Assembly (NCBI GenBank): GCA_031552145.1
Contig: JAVBMV010000003.1
Span: 310,001-374,000, forward strand
Source: JAVBMV01 sp031552145
GTDB taxonomy: Bacteria; Myxococcota; Myxococcia; Myxococcales; UBA5297
Direction: 5' to 3'
DNA length: 64,000 nt
Part shown: piece by piece, positions 42,406 through 50,270 of the stretch
Numbering within the stretch: the stretch's first letter is position 1
Layout: every line of letters starts with the position of its first letter
Notes under the pieces: model-generated
What the model was told of the DNA's origin: nothing
Seen by the model: the letters and a program-made list of their open reading frames with translations, nothing else
Databases searched by the model: none
Made by a program: the position numbers and the translations under genes

Positions 42406-42903
42406 GTTCTTCTCCTTAGGGACCAGCGCCCCCGCCTTCTGGCGGCCAGGACTTTGGTTCGGCGCAGGGTAAGATTCCCCGCACGGGGGAGCGGCGCACG
42501 GACCGCTCCATCGAACGGGGGGCAACATCCACTGGCGGACAGCCGAAGGGTGGTCCCCAGAGGGCGCGCGCCGGGGCGGAGCGCACCGGCTGGACGCGCG
42601 CCCAGCAACTATCATCACCTGGCGGACACTGCGCGTTCTCGTTGGAAGAAAAGCGCGGGCAGGGACAACCTATCCGCATGGGGGACCTCCAGTCGGGAAT
42701 GCGCACCCTATGCTAGGGTGTTGAGCAGTTGACTGGAGGCGGGCCCAACGGCTAGGGAGAAGTGGCAACGGATCGGTCGGCGAGCCGACTACTGGAAAAA
42801 GCGATGGGCAGCGAACCGGCCGCCGCCATGATCGCGAAGCAGCCAAACGACTTGCTGGAACCGGGCGGCGATGCCGCACTGAGAGACGATACAGGAGAGA
42901 ACC
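42406..42903. other. 498-base gap between divergent genes; no gene seen
   Basis: It holds the upstream regions of the lipase lipoprotein gene (minus) and the KGG-repeat gene (plus). Short open frames here have no ribosome-binding site or recognisable product. A TTGACT at 42729 is the best -35-like sequence for the KGG gene, but no good -10 follows. I see no RNA gene or repeat. Confidence 0.5.
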
Positions 42904-43275
42904 ATGGCAGAGCGAGAGAACAAAGGGAGCATGACCGTGGCGGAGGCCGGCCGTAAGGGTGGCGAGACCGTCAAGGCTGAGCGCGGGCGCGAGTTCTACG
43001 AGATGATCGGCAAGAAGGGCGGCGAGACCGTCAAGGCCGAGCGCGGACGCGAGTTCTACGAGCGCATTGGGAAGAAGGGCGGCGAGGCGGTGAAGGCCGC
43101 GCGCGGAAGCGCCTTCTACGAGGAGATCGGCCGCAAGGGAGGCGCGACCGTCAAGGCGGAGCGCGGCGTCCCCTTCTACGAGCAGATCGGCAAGAAGGGC
43201 GGCCAGAAGGTGCGCGAGCTCATCGAGGAGGCCAAGCGCGCCGCCCGCGAGAAGGCCGAGAACGAGCAGAAGTAG
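42904..43275 (+). CDS. KGG-repeat stress protein (con-10/GsiB type)
   Basis: 123 aa, strongly hydrophilic. It is built of 20-residue repeats with the core G-K-K-G-G-E-T-V-K-A-E-R-G-R-E-F-Y-E; four near-perfect copies span about residues 15-95, and a fifth K-K-G-G remnant precedes a helical Lys/Glu tail. Repeats are also alike at DNA level. KGG-domain proteins (GsiB, con-10) are natively disordered, hydrophilin-like, and appear in starvation, desiccation or general stress. GGAG lies about seven bases before the ATG. A short GC hairpin follows. Cytoplasmic; not an enzyme. Confidence 0.9.
   Translation: MAERENKGSMTVAEAGRKGGETVKAERGREFYEMIGKKGGETVKAERGREFYERIGKKGGEAVKAARGSAFYEEIGRKGGATVKAERGVPFYEQIGKKGGQKVRELIEEAKRAAREKAENEQK
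42957..43215 (+). repeat. Tandem 60-bp repeats encoding KGG units
   Basis: Within the KGG gene, a 60-base unit beginning GGTGGCGAGACCGTCAAG recurs with few changes at about 42957, 43018, 43078, 43138 and 43198 (last partial). The copies lie inside the reading frame and keep it. Confidence 0.85.
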
Positions 43276-43287
43276 CCATGGGAGGCG

Positions 43288-43306
43288 GGGGCGCGATCGG
43301 CGCCCC
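43288..43306 (+). terminator. Short GC hairpin after the KGG gene
   Basis: A perfect 7-bp stem (GGGGCGC at 43288-43294, GCGCCCC at 43300-43306) with a five-base loop, 13 bases after the stop codon. No T-tract follows. It may serve as a weak terminator between convergent genes. Confidence 0.5.
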
Positions 43307-43368
43307 TCTGGCCCTCATGCCATCCACGGCACCCCCGCCCGAGCAGGGGCGCCGTCGGTGCGGCGTCT

Positions 43369-45108
43369 CTAGTAGCGCTGCACCCACTCCAGCTTGGCGC
43401 CCTCGAAGGCGGGGAAGAAGCGGCAAGTCCCCGAGACGCACTTGAGCGCGCCGCGCTGCTGCCCTACGAAGAGCTTCAGGCTCGAGTCGGAGCTGTACTT
43501 CCAGGCGATCTGGCCGTTGAAGTAGTCATCGGCGGCGATCACCGAGTTGCTGGTGTACTCGTAGCCGACGGCCCCGATGAGCCAAGGAGAGTAGCGGAGC
43601 GAGAGGTAGAACTCGCCCTCGTTCCACGGGATGGTCTCGCCCGCGGCGTTCTTGCTCTCTCCCTCTTGAAAGCGGTGGCGCTGGCGCCCGACGAGTTCGA
43701 GCGACCATGGGCCTGAGAGCTGCTTCACCGCCGTGCCCTTCACATAGAGCTCCCGGTAATAGAGCGCGTCGGTCGCGGCGCTCTTGTCGTGGCGCAACCC
43801 GACCTGGCCGAAGAGCGAAGAGGCGCCCTCCTCGAAGGCGAGATCGAAGCCGCCCGCCACGTCATCCACGTTGTTCTGGGTTGCGTCGGAGATGTCGCAA
43901 GTAGAGGAGAGCGCCTCTCCCCATGTAGCCCAGTGGCCATAGAGCATGTGGAGCGAAAGCCTTTCGTTCACCCTGCCATCGACGCGACCGCGGCCGCCGG
44001 TGACGCACCGATCGAACTCGTTGAAGCGCGTGTCGGTGTCAACATTCTCTGTCGAGGGGGCGGCGTTGTAACGCAGCGTGCTGAAGGCCGCGCCCAAGCC
44101 CGTGACGTTCTTGGCGGCCACGGTGGCCGGGAGGCCGATGAAGTTACGGTAGTGCTGCAGCTCGGCGACACCGGTGATGCGCCCAAAGCCCGCGTTGACA
44201 CTCGAGTAGAAGGCGAAACCATCGTCGTTCCTCTGCCCCGGCTGTCCGCCGCTCAGCTGCTGGGTCGCCCCTTCGAAATAGAGCGAGCCGAAGTCGACCA
44301 GCGGCGCCTGCAGCGAAAGGCTGGCGATGTCATTATTCTCGAAGGCGCGCTGCGCTCCAGTGGCCCCGACACCGCCGATCTTCTCGATGTCGCCGCGCAT
44401 CATGCGCACTCCCTGCACCCCGAGCGTATAGCCCTCAAGGTTGGCATCGGCGCGGCCACCAAAGATGGTGTCCTGCGCGGCATAGCGCGTCAGCTTCCCA
44501 TCGTTGGAGGTGCTCTCGTAGAGCGAGAAGCCTGTGGCGGGATCGACCATCATGGGGTTGGCGATGCCGCCGATGGCGGTGACGCTGCCCCAGGGCGCGC
44601 GCGCCACGATCTTGCCGCCCTGCAGCGTCGAGTCGACGCCCAGTTCGTCCTGCTTGCGCATCGAGAGCACCAGGCCGCGCCCCAGCGAGACGTAGGAGTC
44701 GCCCGCCGTCACCTCGAGCTCGGGGCTCACATAGCCGGCGTAGAACTTGCCGATCGTGTAGTGATCGCGGTAGCGCGCCTGCATATTGTTCTTGATCGCA
44801 TCGTTGTTGAGCGAAGGGTCGGTCGGCTCGATATAGGTGGCCGTGTCGAGGCGTAGCCCGGCGACCCAGTTGGTCCAAGCGAGTTGGAAGTTGATGCGGT
44901 TATAGAGATCCGCATAGTTGTCGTCGAGCTTGACCGGGTCCTCGTCGCGATTGTCCGCGTGGAAGGCCGCTACGGTGCTGGCAGTGATATCGAGGCGAAG
45001 CGTCGACTCCTGAATCGACGTCAGCTCGAAGGCCTGGGCGCTGACGCCCGGAAGAAGCAGCGCCGCGGCAAGGGCCGCGCGCGCGATAGGGTTGTTGAAC
45101 GCGCTCAT
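43369..45108 (-). CDS. DUF6029-like outer-membrane beta-barrel protein
   Basis: 579 aa. A signal peptide ends at A-Q-A about residue 26. The mature chain is a series of amphipathic strands separated by polar turns, ending in W-V-Q-R-Y, an aromatic C-terminus suitable for BAM insertion. An N-terminal segment with Y-N-R-I-N-F-Q-L-A-W and A-G-D-S-Y-V-S-L-G-R-G-L resembles the DUF6029 family known from Bacteroidetes and Deltaproteobacteria. Function unknown. Its ATG overlaps the stop of the TlpA-like gene by four bases, so the two are translated together. That coupling suggests that TlpA supports folding or activity of the barrel, but this is inference; four or more Cys are present in the mature chain. 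Confidence 0.7.
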   Translation of the reverse strand: MSAFNNPIARAALAAALLLPGVSAQAFELTSIQESTLRLDITASTVAAFHADNRDEDPVKLDDNYADLYNRINFQLAWTNWVAGLRLDTATYIEPTDPSLNNDAIKNNMQARYRDHYTIGKFYAGYVSPELEVTAGDSYVSLGRGLVLSMRKQDELGVDSTLQGGKIVARAPWGSVTAIGGIANPMMVDPATGFSLYESTSNDGKLTRYAAQDTIFGGRADANLEGYTLGVQGVRMMRGDIEKIGGVGATGAQRAFENNDIASLSLQAPLVDFGSLYFEGATQQLSGGQPGQRNDDGFAFYSSVNAGFGRITGVAELQHYRNFIGLPATVAAKNVTGLGAAFSTLRYNAAPSTENVDTDTRFNEFDRCVTGGRGRVDGRVNERLSLHMLYGHWATWGEALSSTCDISDATQNNVDDVAGGFDLAFEEGASSLFGQVGLRHDKSAATDALYYRELYVKGTAVKQLSGPWSLELVGRQRHRFQEGESKNAAGETIPWNEGEFYLSLRYSPWLIGAVGYEYTSNSVIAADDYFNGQIAWKYSSDSSLKLFVGQQRGALKCVSGTCRFFPAFEGAKLEWVQRY

Positions 45109-45665
45109 TGAGCCGAAACCTCCGCCGCCGCCTCGGCGTTGGCGGCGGGCGCAATCTCCTCGCCGCGCACTAGCTTCTCCACCAACTCCTCGATCAGCTT
45201 CTCGTCGCCGTTGGCGAACCCTTCGTGCGTAGCGACGATCTTGCCAGAGCGATCGATGAAGACGTTGTAGGGCGCTGCCTTCTGGGGATTATAGAGCCCC
45301 ACTGCGCGCGTCTCTTCATCGAGCAGCACCGGGAAGGTGAGACCCTGGCGCCGCACGAAGGGGGCCACATTCGCGATGGTCTCGGGTCCATCCATCGCGA
45401 CGGCCATTACCTCCAGCCCCTGCCCCTTGAACTTGTCATAGAGCGCCTGCAGATGGGGCAGCTCGTGGGTGCAGGGTCCACACCAAGTCGCCCAGAAATT
45501 GATGAGCACGACCTTCTTGCCCAGCTGGTTGGAAAGACTGACGGGGCGTCCGTCGACGCCGTTGAGCGTGAAGTTGGGCGCCCCGCCTTTCCCGCCACCT
45601 GCCGTCGCACAGGAAACTGAGAGGGAGAGAGCCGCGATCGCCACGAGAGAGCGGAGCTTTGACAT
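45105..45665 (-). CDS. TlpA-type thioredoxin-fold lipoprotein
   Basis: 186 aa. A lipoprotein signal ends in S-V-S-C (Cys about 19). The thioredoxin fold follows: F-T-L-N-G-V-D-G, then V-V-L-I-N-F-W-A-T-W-C-G-P-C with the redox pair about residues 62-65, an A-M-D-G insertion, and Y-N-V-F-I-D-R-S-G-K after the cis-Pro (A-P-Y). The C-terminal tail is Ala/Glu-rich. TlpA proteins reduce periplasmic disulfides, usually with electrons from DsbD/CcdA. The gene overlaps the beta-barrel gene by four bases, and two more thioredoxin-like lipoproteins lie upstream on the same strand. Confidence 0.9.
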   Translation of the reverse strand: MSKLRSLVAIAALSLSVSCATAGGGKGGAPNFTLNGVDGRPVSLSNQLGKKVVLINFWATWCGPCTHELPHLQALYDKFKGQGLEVMAVAMDGPETIANVAPFVRRQGLTFPVLLDEETRAVGLYNPQKAAPYNVFIDRSGKIVATHEGFANGDEKLIEELVEKLVRGEEIAPAANAEAAAEVSAQ

Positions 45666-45686
45666 CGGGATTATCCTTGAACGAAG

Positions 45687-45723
45687 AAGGTGGAACAGCC
45701 TCGCGAGAAGGTCGTTCCACCTT
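45687..45723 (-). terminator. Hairpin after thioredoxin-like lipoprotein copy A
   Basis: A 15-bp inverted repeat with two mismatches (45687-45701 with 45709-45723, outer arms AAGGTGGAAC and TTCCACCTT). On the minus strand it lies 76 bases past the stop of the gene at 45799 and before the TlpA-like gene. It closely resembles the hairpin at 46534-46569, so it is probably a duplicated terminator. No strong T-tract follows. Confidence 0.6.
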
Positions 45724-45798
45724 AGAAGAAGAGGGCAAAAAAGAGAAGGTTCCTCGAGCCTTTCCCGTCGAGGGGGCCTCCGGCAGGCAAGAGGTCGT

Positions 45799-46479
45799 CT
45801 ACTCGAGGCTCTCGAGCAACATCTCCAGGCCCTTCTTCATGCAGCCCTTGGGATCGTCGAGCGCGCCAGTAGGGCAGCCGATCTCGGCCGGATTGCTCTG
45901 AGGATCGATTAGCGTCATGGTCCGGGTGTCGATAGCCATGTAGATGGGAAGCGAACTGCGGCTCACATACTTGCTCATGATGTCGCCGCTCATGCAGATA
46001 GGACCGATGACCTGCCAGTCGTTGATTCCTTGATCGAGCCTCTTCTTGCCCGATCTCTGCCACCACCGTACGTCCGCCTCGGTCGCGGCGACGGTCGAGG
46101 TGTTGCCATCGATGATGGCGGTCAGACAGCGCATTCCATGGCCCTGCAGCTCTTCGCAGGCGTATGCGAACCCCTCGGCGAAGAACTGACACCTGTAACA
46201 CCAGAGCGCCGAGACATCGATCACCAGCATCCTTGACCTCTCTGCCTCATCGTCCGGGTTGTAGTAGTCGGATAAGCTGAGGGGCTCGAGCATCTCGCTC
46301 TCGAGATTCCTGAAGCCGTTACAGGTGATGTTCTCGATGACCGAGCCAGCGGTGTGTCCATAGGGCGGCTCCGGATACCGGAAATCAGGCCAATCATCGC
46401 CGTCTTCCGTTCCACCTCCACACCGAAGGGCGAGAAGCGGAAGAGTCGCCAAGAGAAGAAGCAGGGGCCGGTTCTTCAC
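45799..46479 (-). CDS. Thioredoxin-like lipoprotein, copy A
   Basis: 226 aa. A lipoprotein signal ends in L-A-L-R-C (Cys about 20). A conserved stretch with Y-P-E-P-P-Y-G and E-N-I-T-C-N-G-F precedes a thioredoxin-like core: M-L-V-I-D-V-S-A-L-W-C-Y-R-C with a C-x-x-C at 94-97. A segment from about 119 to 180 (I-D-G-N-T-S-T-V-A to S-S-L-P) is almost identical to copy B. S-S-L-P-I-Y-M supplies the cis-Pro strand. The end is Lys-Gly-Cys rich. Three extra cysteines outside the C-x-x-C are shared by both copies. No known family name comes to mind; it is likely periplasmic or surface-exposed and involved in thiol chemistry. Confidence 0.75.
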   Translation of the reverse strand: MKNRPLLLLLATLPLLALRCGGGTEDGDDWPDFRYPEPPYGHTAGSVIENITCNGFRNLESEMLEPLSLSDYYNPDDEAERSRMLVIDVSALWCYRCQFFAEGFAYACEELQGHGMRCLTAIIDGNTSTVAATEADVRWWQRSGKKRLDQGINDWQVIGPICMSGDIMSKYVSRSSLPIYMAIDTRTMTLIDPQSNPAEIGCPTGALDDPKGCMKKGLEMLLESLE

Positions 46480-46533
46480 GGTACACCTCCTCTATTCGAG
46501 CGCGCAGCTCCACCCTCAGGCGAGGAAAAAGAA

Positions 46534-46569
46534 AAGGTGGACCGACCTCGCGCAAGGTCGGTCCACCTT
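46534..46569 (-). terminator. Perfect hairpin terminator after thioredoxin-like lipoprotein copy B
   Basis: A perfect 15-bp stem (46534-46548 with 46555-46569; arms begin AAGGTGGACC and AGGTCGGTCC) with a six-base loop. On the minus strand it is followed by a T-rich run (TTCTTTTTCC), a good terminator 26 bases past the stop of the gene at 46596. Confidence 0.88.
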
Positions 46570-46595
46570 AGAGAAGTTGAGAGAAGAAGTGAAGG

Positions 46596-47288
46596 CTACT
46601 CGAGCTTCTTGAGCAGCTTCTCCATGCCCTTCTTCATGCAGCCCTTGGGGTCGCTAGTCGCGTTACTAGGGCAGCCGATCTCGGCCGGGTTGCTCTGGGG
46701 ATCGACCAACTTCATAGTCTTGGTGTCGATGGTCATGTAGACAGGCAGCGAGCTACGGCTCACATACTTGCTCATGATGTCGCCGCTCATGCAGATGGGA
46801 CCGGTGACCTGCCAGTCGTTGATTCCTTGATCGAGCCTCTTCTTGCCCGATCTCTGCCACCACCGTACGTCTGCCTCGGTCGCGGCGACGGTCGAGGTGT
46901 TGCCATCCAGGATGGCGGTCAGGCAGCGCACTCCCTGATCATGCAGCTCCTCGCAAGCGTAATCGAATCCCTCAGCGAAGAACTTGCACCAGACACACCA
47001 GAGCGCCGAAACATCGATTACCAGCATTCTGGGCTTCTCGAGATCCCCATCCGGGTTGTAGTACTCGCAGAAATCCAGCGGCTCGAGCGCCTCGCTGTCC
47101 AGGTCCTTGAAGCCGTTACAGGTGACGTTCTCCATAACCGAGCCAACGGCGTTGCCGTAGGGAGGCTCGGGGTAGCCGCCATTCTTGCACACGTTGAGTA
47201 CGGGCAGCGGATCTGGGCCTTCATCTCCGCACGAGAGACCGAGGAGTGGCAGGGCTGCGAGGGCGAGAAGCAGGGAACGAATCCTCAT
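46596..47288 (-). CDS. Thioredoxin-like lipoprotein, copy B
   Basis: 230 aa, paralogue of copy A, with both ends of the two genes offset by about 797 bases. The lipobox ends in L-G-L-S-C (Cys 20). The redox motif is W-C-V-W-C (98-101) in place of W-C-Y-R-C. The region from L-T-A-I-L-D-G-N to S-S-L-P is nearly the same as in copy A, while the N-terminal third has diverged more. Two additional Cys (L-N-V-C-K and D-F-C-E-Y) occur only here. It is transcribed toward copy A, TlpA and the barrel gene. Divergent from the Cys-rich lipoprotein gene at 47423, with about 130 bases between. Confidence 0.75.
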   Translation of the reverse strand: MRIRSLLLALAALPLLGLSCGDEGPDPLPVLNVCKNGGYPEPPYGNAVGSVMENVTCNGFKDLDSEALEPLDFCEYYNPDGDLEKPRMLVIDVSALWCVWCKFFAEGFDYACEELHDQGVRCLTAILDGNTSTVAATEADVRWWQRSGKKRLDQGINDWQVTGPICMSGDIMSKYVSRSSLPVYMTIDTKTMKLVDPQSNPAEIGCPSNATSDPKGCMKKGMEKLLKKLE

Positions 47289-47422
47289 GGTGTGGTACTC
47301 CTCTTCAATCGCGGCTCGTCATGTGGCCGCAAAAACGCAGGGAGTGTAGCTTTTTCCCACGCACCCGTCTACACTGCCTGCCGCTTCTTAACTCCCGTAT
47401 CACCGCGAGGCAAGCCATCCCA

Positions 47423-48508
47423 ATGATAAGCTCTTCCCTCCCTGCCCTCTCCCCTCTGCGCCTGATCGTGCTCCTTGGACTCCTTCTGCCGCTCGCCGGC
47501 TGCGACGACACCATCTGCGAGGACTCCATGTGCGGGGCCGGTGTCTGTCTCAACGAGAAGTGCGTCTACCCCTGTTCCACCGGCTCCGACTGCCAACTGC
47601 AACTCAATGCCGGCAAGCTTGACGCCGCCAGCCTCTGGTCCTGCAAGGAAGCCAAGGGCACCATCTCGGGGGACAAAAAGGGCTCCGTCTTCATGTGCCA
47701 GAAGGACGAGACCCAGGCACAGACCCAGGGCGGCTTCGGTACCTCTTGCTTCGGCGATGCCACCGCCTGCAGCGAAGGTTTTACCTGCGTCGGCGGTGTT
47801 GAGTATGTGGATAACCAAGGCGTGAACGACCCAGACGCCTACTGCACGAAGAAGGACTGCGCCTCGGATGCCGACTGCCCCGAGAGCTACGCCTGCCACG
47901 CCTTCGATTATAGCCGCTACGACGCGAGCGCCAGGAAGAGCACCCTCGAGAACTGGAAGCTCTGCGTCAAGCGCAACTACTGCAAGCCCACGCCCTCGGA
48001 GCAGCTCTGCTACGAGAAGGGCGCCATCATGAAGACCGACACCGCGGGGAACACCTACTGCTCCATGGCCTGCGATCCCGCTCTCAAGGGCTCCTGCCCC
48101 CTGCAGAGTGTCTGCAAGGATGATGGCGAGGGCAAGGGACACTGCGAGCCCGGCGGCGGCACCTGCATCGGCTCCGGCAGCTTCTGCTCCAAGTGCAGTG
48201 CCACCAGCCAGTGCGGCTCTGGTTTCGGCTGCAGCCGCGACAATATCAAGGGGGCTGGCATGTGCTACACGGGTTGCTCTTGCGCGGGCGAGACACTCTC
48301 CGACTCCGAGTTCCTGATCTCCAATGCACCCTCGTACATGAAGTACTGCGTGCCCACGGCAGACGGGAACAAGTGCCCCATGGCCACGACGTCCGGCGGC
48401 GAAGAAGTGCGCTGCTACCTCTCGGCCGGAAATGACAAGCCCGAGCAGGGCGTCTGCTTCCCCCAGAGCTTCGAGAAGACCTCGGGCGAATGGCCCAACT
48501 GCTACTAG
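47423..48508 (+). CDS. Cys-rich outer-surface lipoprotein
   Basis: 361 aa. The ATG at 47423 is chosen because it gives a normal lipoprotein signal with the lipobox P-L-A-G-C (Cys about 27); the open frame starts earlier. No strong ribosome-binding site. The mature chain holds some 35-40 cysteines in motifs such as C-x4-C-x-x-D-x-D-C-P and C-S-K-C-S-A-T-S-Q-C-G-S-G-F-G-C. Same style as the protein at 11161, without the Asp/Pro linker. Likely a disulfide-stabilised surface protein of unknown function. The neighbouring thioredoxin-like lipoproteins are divergent from it, which fits, but does not prove, a role for them in its folding. Confidence 0.78.
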   Translation: MISSSLPALSPLRLIVLLGLLLPLAGCDDTICEDSMCGAGVCLNEKCVYPCSTGSDCQLQLNAGKLDAASLWSCKEAKGTISGDKKGSVFMCQKDETQAQTQGGFGTSCFGDATACSEGFTCVGGVEYVDNQGVNDPDAYCTKKDCASDADCPESYACHAFDYSRYDASARKSTLENWKLCVKRNYCKPTPSEQLCYEKGAIMKTDTAGNTYCSMACDPALKGSCPLQSVCKDDGEGKGHCEPGGGTCIGSGSFCSKCSATSQCGSGFGCSRDNIKGAGMCYTGCSCAGETLSDSEFLISNAPSYMKYCVPTADGNKCPMATTSGGEEVRCYLSAGNDKPEQGVCFPQSFEKTSGEWPNCY

Positions 48509-48533
48509 CAGCCTGAGCACAGCAACAGCCTCG

Positions 48534-48579
48534 ACGCCCCGCGCGTAGCCGGAAGACTCGGCTTGAACGCGCGGGGCGT
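48534..48579 (+). terminator. Nested hairpin terminator after the Cys-rich lipoprotein gene
   Basis: A perfect 13-bp outer stem (ACGCCCCGCGCGT at 48534-48546, ACGCGCGGGGCGT at 48567-48579) encloses a 5-bp inner stem (AGCCG 48547-48551, CGGCT 48559-48563). The hairpin begins 25 bases after the stop codon. Confidence 0.85.
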
Positions 48580-48590
48580 TCGTCTATAGT
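48563..48590 (+). promoter_or_regulatory. Candidate sigma70-type promoter of the gcv operon
   Basis: TTGAAC (48563-48568) and TATAGT (48585-48590) are 16 bases apart. The -10 is one base from consensus. A start near 48597 would leave about 25 bases before the gcvT ATG, too short for a glycine riboswitch. The -35 box lies inside the terminator of the previous gene. Confidence 0.6.
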
Positions 48591-48621
48591 GCCGCGGTCA
48601 CTCTCTATTGGAGGTCACGCA

Positions 48622-49716
48622 ATGGCGCGCCGCACCGCACTCTACGAAACTCACTTGGCTGCGAACGGAAAGATGGTCGAGTTCGCGGGCTGGGAGCTCC
48701 CCGTCCAGTACAAGGGGCTCATCGAGGAGCATCAGGCGGTCCGCAACGCGGCGGGCCTCTTCGACGTCTCCCACATGGGCGAGGTCTTCCTCACAGGCCC
48801 CAAGGCGCTCGCCGCCGCCCAGATGCTGCTCACGAACGATCTCTCCAAGATCGTCGATGGCCAGGCGCTCTACTGCGGCCTGCTCAACGAGCGGGGCACT
48901 TTCGTCGACGACGTCATCGCCTACCGCTTCAGCGCCGAGCGCATCCTGCTGGTGGTCAATGGCGCCAACCGCGAGAAGGATGCCGCCTGGATCAAGGAGC
49001 ACGCCTTCGGCGCGCAGGTCGACGACCGCTCCGACGAGTATGGCCAGGTCGCCGTCCAGGGGCCGCGCGCCGAGGAGATCGTGCAGAAGCTGACGCGCAC
49101 CGATCTCACCAAGGTGCTCTACTACCACCAGACCGAGGGCGAGGTGGCCGGCATCCCCTGCATCATCGCGCGCACGGGCTACACGGGCGAGGACGGGCTC
49201 GAGCTCTACATGCCCTGGGCCAAGGCCCCTGCCCTCTGGAGCGCGCTGATGGAGGCGGGCGCGCCCTTCGGCCTGATGCCCGCGGGCCTGGGCTGCCGCG
49301 ACACGCTGCGCCTGGAGATGCGCTTCATGCTCTACGGCAACGACATCGACGAGGCGCACACCTCGCTCGAGGCGGGCCTCGGCTGGACGGTGAAGCTCGA
49401 CAAGAGCGACTTCATCGGGCGCGCGGCGCTCGCCGAGCAGAAGGCGAAGGGGCTGGCGCGCAAGCTGGTCGGCTTCACCACCGAAAAGGCGATCCCCCGC
49501 CACGGCTACCGCATCCTCAAGGACGGCGCCGAGGTGGGTCAGGTGACGAGCGGCACGCAGTCGCCTTCGCTGGGCCGCCCCATCGGTCTTGCCTATGTGC
49601 CCACGGAGCTCTCGTCCGTCGGCGCCACCTTCGACCTGGAGGTGCGCGGCAAGAGCTTCCCGGCCACCGTTTGCAAGACTCCTTTCTTCACCCCGCAGAA
49701 GCCGCCGCGCAAGTAG
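48622..49716 (+). CDS. gcvT: Glycine cleavage system T protein (aminomethyltransferase)
   Basis: 364 aa. The ATG at 48622 has GGAGG seven bases upstream; the frame is open eleven codons earlier. Family marks: A-G-W-E-L-P-V-Q-Y near residue 25, D-V-S-H-M-G-E with the Asp/His/Gly loop, a N-G-A-N-R-E-K-D strand, R-T-G-Y-T-G-E-D-G-L-E-L, and a C-terminal G-x-V-T-S-G-T-Q-S-P-S-L barrel domain. It moves the methylene group from the lipoyl arm of GcvH to tetrahydrofolate and frees ammonia. First gene of the gcv operon; gcvH follows after 74 bases. Confidence 0.95.
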   Translation: MARRTALYETHLAANGKMVEFAGWELPVQYKGLIEEHQAVRNAAGLFDVSHMGEVFLTGPKALAAAQMLLTNDLSKIVDGQALYCGLLNERGTFVDDVIAYRFSAERILLVVNGANREKDAAWIKEHAFGAQVDDRSDEYGQVAVQGPRAEEIVQKLTRTDLTKVLYYHQTEGEVAGIPCIIARTGYTGEDGLELYMPWAKAPALWSALMEAGAPFGLMPAGLGCRDTLRLEMRFMLYGNDIDEAHTSLEAGLGWTVKLDKSDFIGRAALAEQKAKGLARKLVGFTTEKAIPRHGYRILKDGAEVGQVTSGTQSPSLGRPIGLAYVPTELSSVGATFDLEVRGKSFPATVCKTPFFTPQKPPRK

Positions 49717-49790
49717 CGGCGCCTTTACCCCCCACCCACGCCCGCGGCGTGCGCCGCGGCCATCAGACATCAAGACGATCGGAGAGAGCG

Positions 49791-50183
49791 ATGAGCAACG
49801 TCCCTGCAAACCTGAAGTACTCGAAGGATCACGAGTGGGCGAAGATCGAGGGAGAGGTCGCCACCATCGGCATCACGGCCTTCGCCGCCGAGCAGCTCGG
49901 CGACGTGGTCTACGTCGACCTGCCCAAGGTCGGCGACGCGCTCAAGGCGGGCAGCACCTTCGGCGTCGTGGAGAGCACCAAGGCGGTGAGCGACCTCTTC
50001 GCCCCCCTCTCGGGCAAGGTGCTCGAGATCAACGGGCCAGTGGTCGACAACCCCGGTACTCTCAACAGCGACCCCTATGAGAAGGGCTGGCTGGTGCGCA
50101 TCCAGCTCTCGGCGAGCGGCGAGGTCAAGGAGCTGCTCGACGCGGCGGGCTACACCGCGCACATGGCCAGCTCCGCGCACTGA
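49791..50183 (+). CDS. gcvH: Glycine cleavage system H protein
   Basis: 130 aa, typical length. The lipoylation site is K64 in V-V-E-S-T-K-A-V-S-D-L, on the hairpin of a barrel-sandwich hybrid fold. H-E-W near residue 14, G-I-T-x-x-A-x-x-Q-L-G-D near 27 and N-x-D-P-Y-x-x-G-W-L near 93 are also present. GGAGAG is five bases before the ATG; the longer open frame upstream is not used. It shuttles the aminomethyl group between GcvP and GcvT. Second gene of the operon. Confidence 0.95.
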   Translation: MSNVPANLKYSKDHEWAKIEGEVATIGITAFAAEQLGDVVYVDLPKVGDALKAGSTFGVVESTKAVSDLFAPLSGKVLEINGPVVDNPGTLNSDPYEKGWLVRIQLSASGEVKELLDAAGYTAHMASSAH

Positions 50184-50270
50184 CGCGGCGGGCCAGCTTT
50201 CTAGTTAAAACCGGCCCTGCCCACGGCGGGGCCGACATGAGCGGCCGCCAAGGCGGCACGAGAGAGATCC

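Noticed and set aside
42957..43215. CRISPR-like array from regular repeats
   Set aside because: Repeats are contiguous, in frame and encode KGG units; there are no unique spacers.
48400..48622. Glycine riboswitch upstream of gcvT
   Set aside because: The space holds a terminator and a good promoter, leaving about 25 bases of leader; no room for the aptamer.
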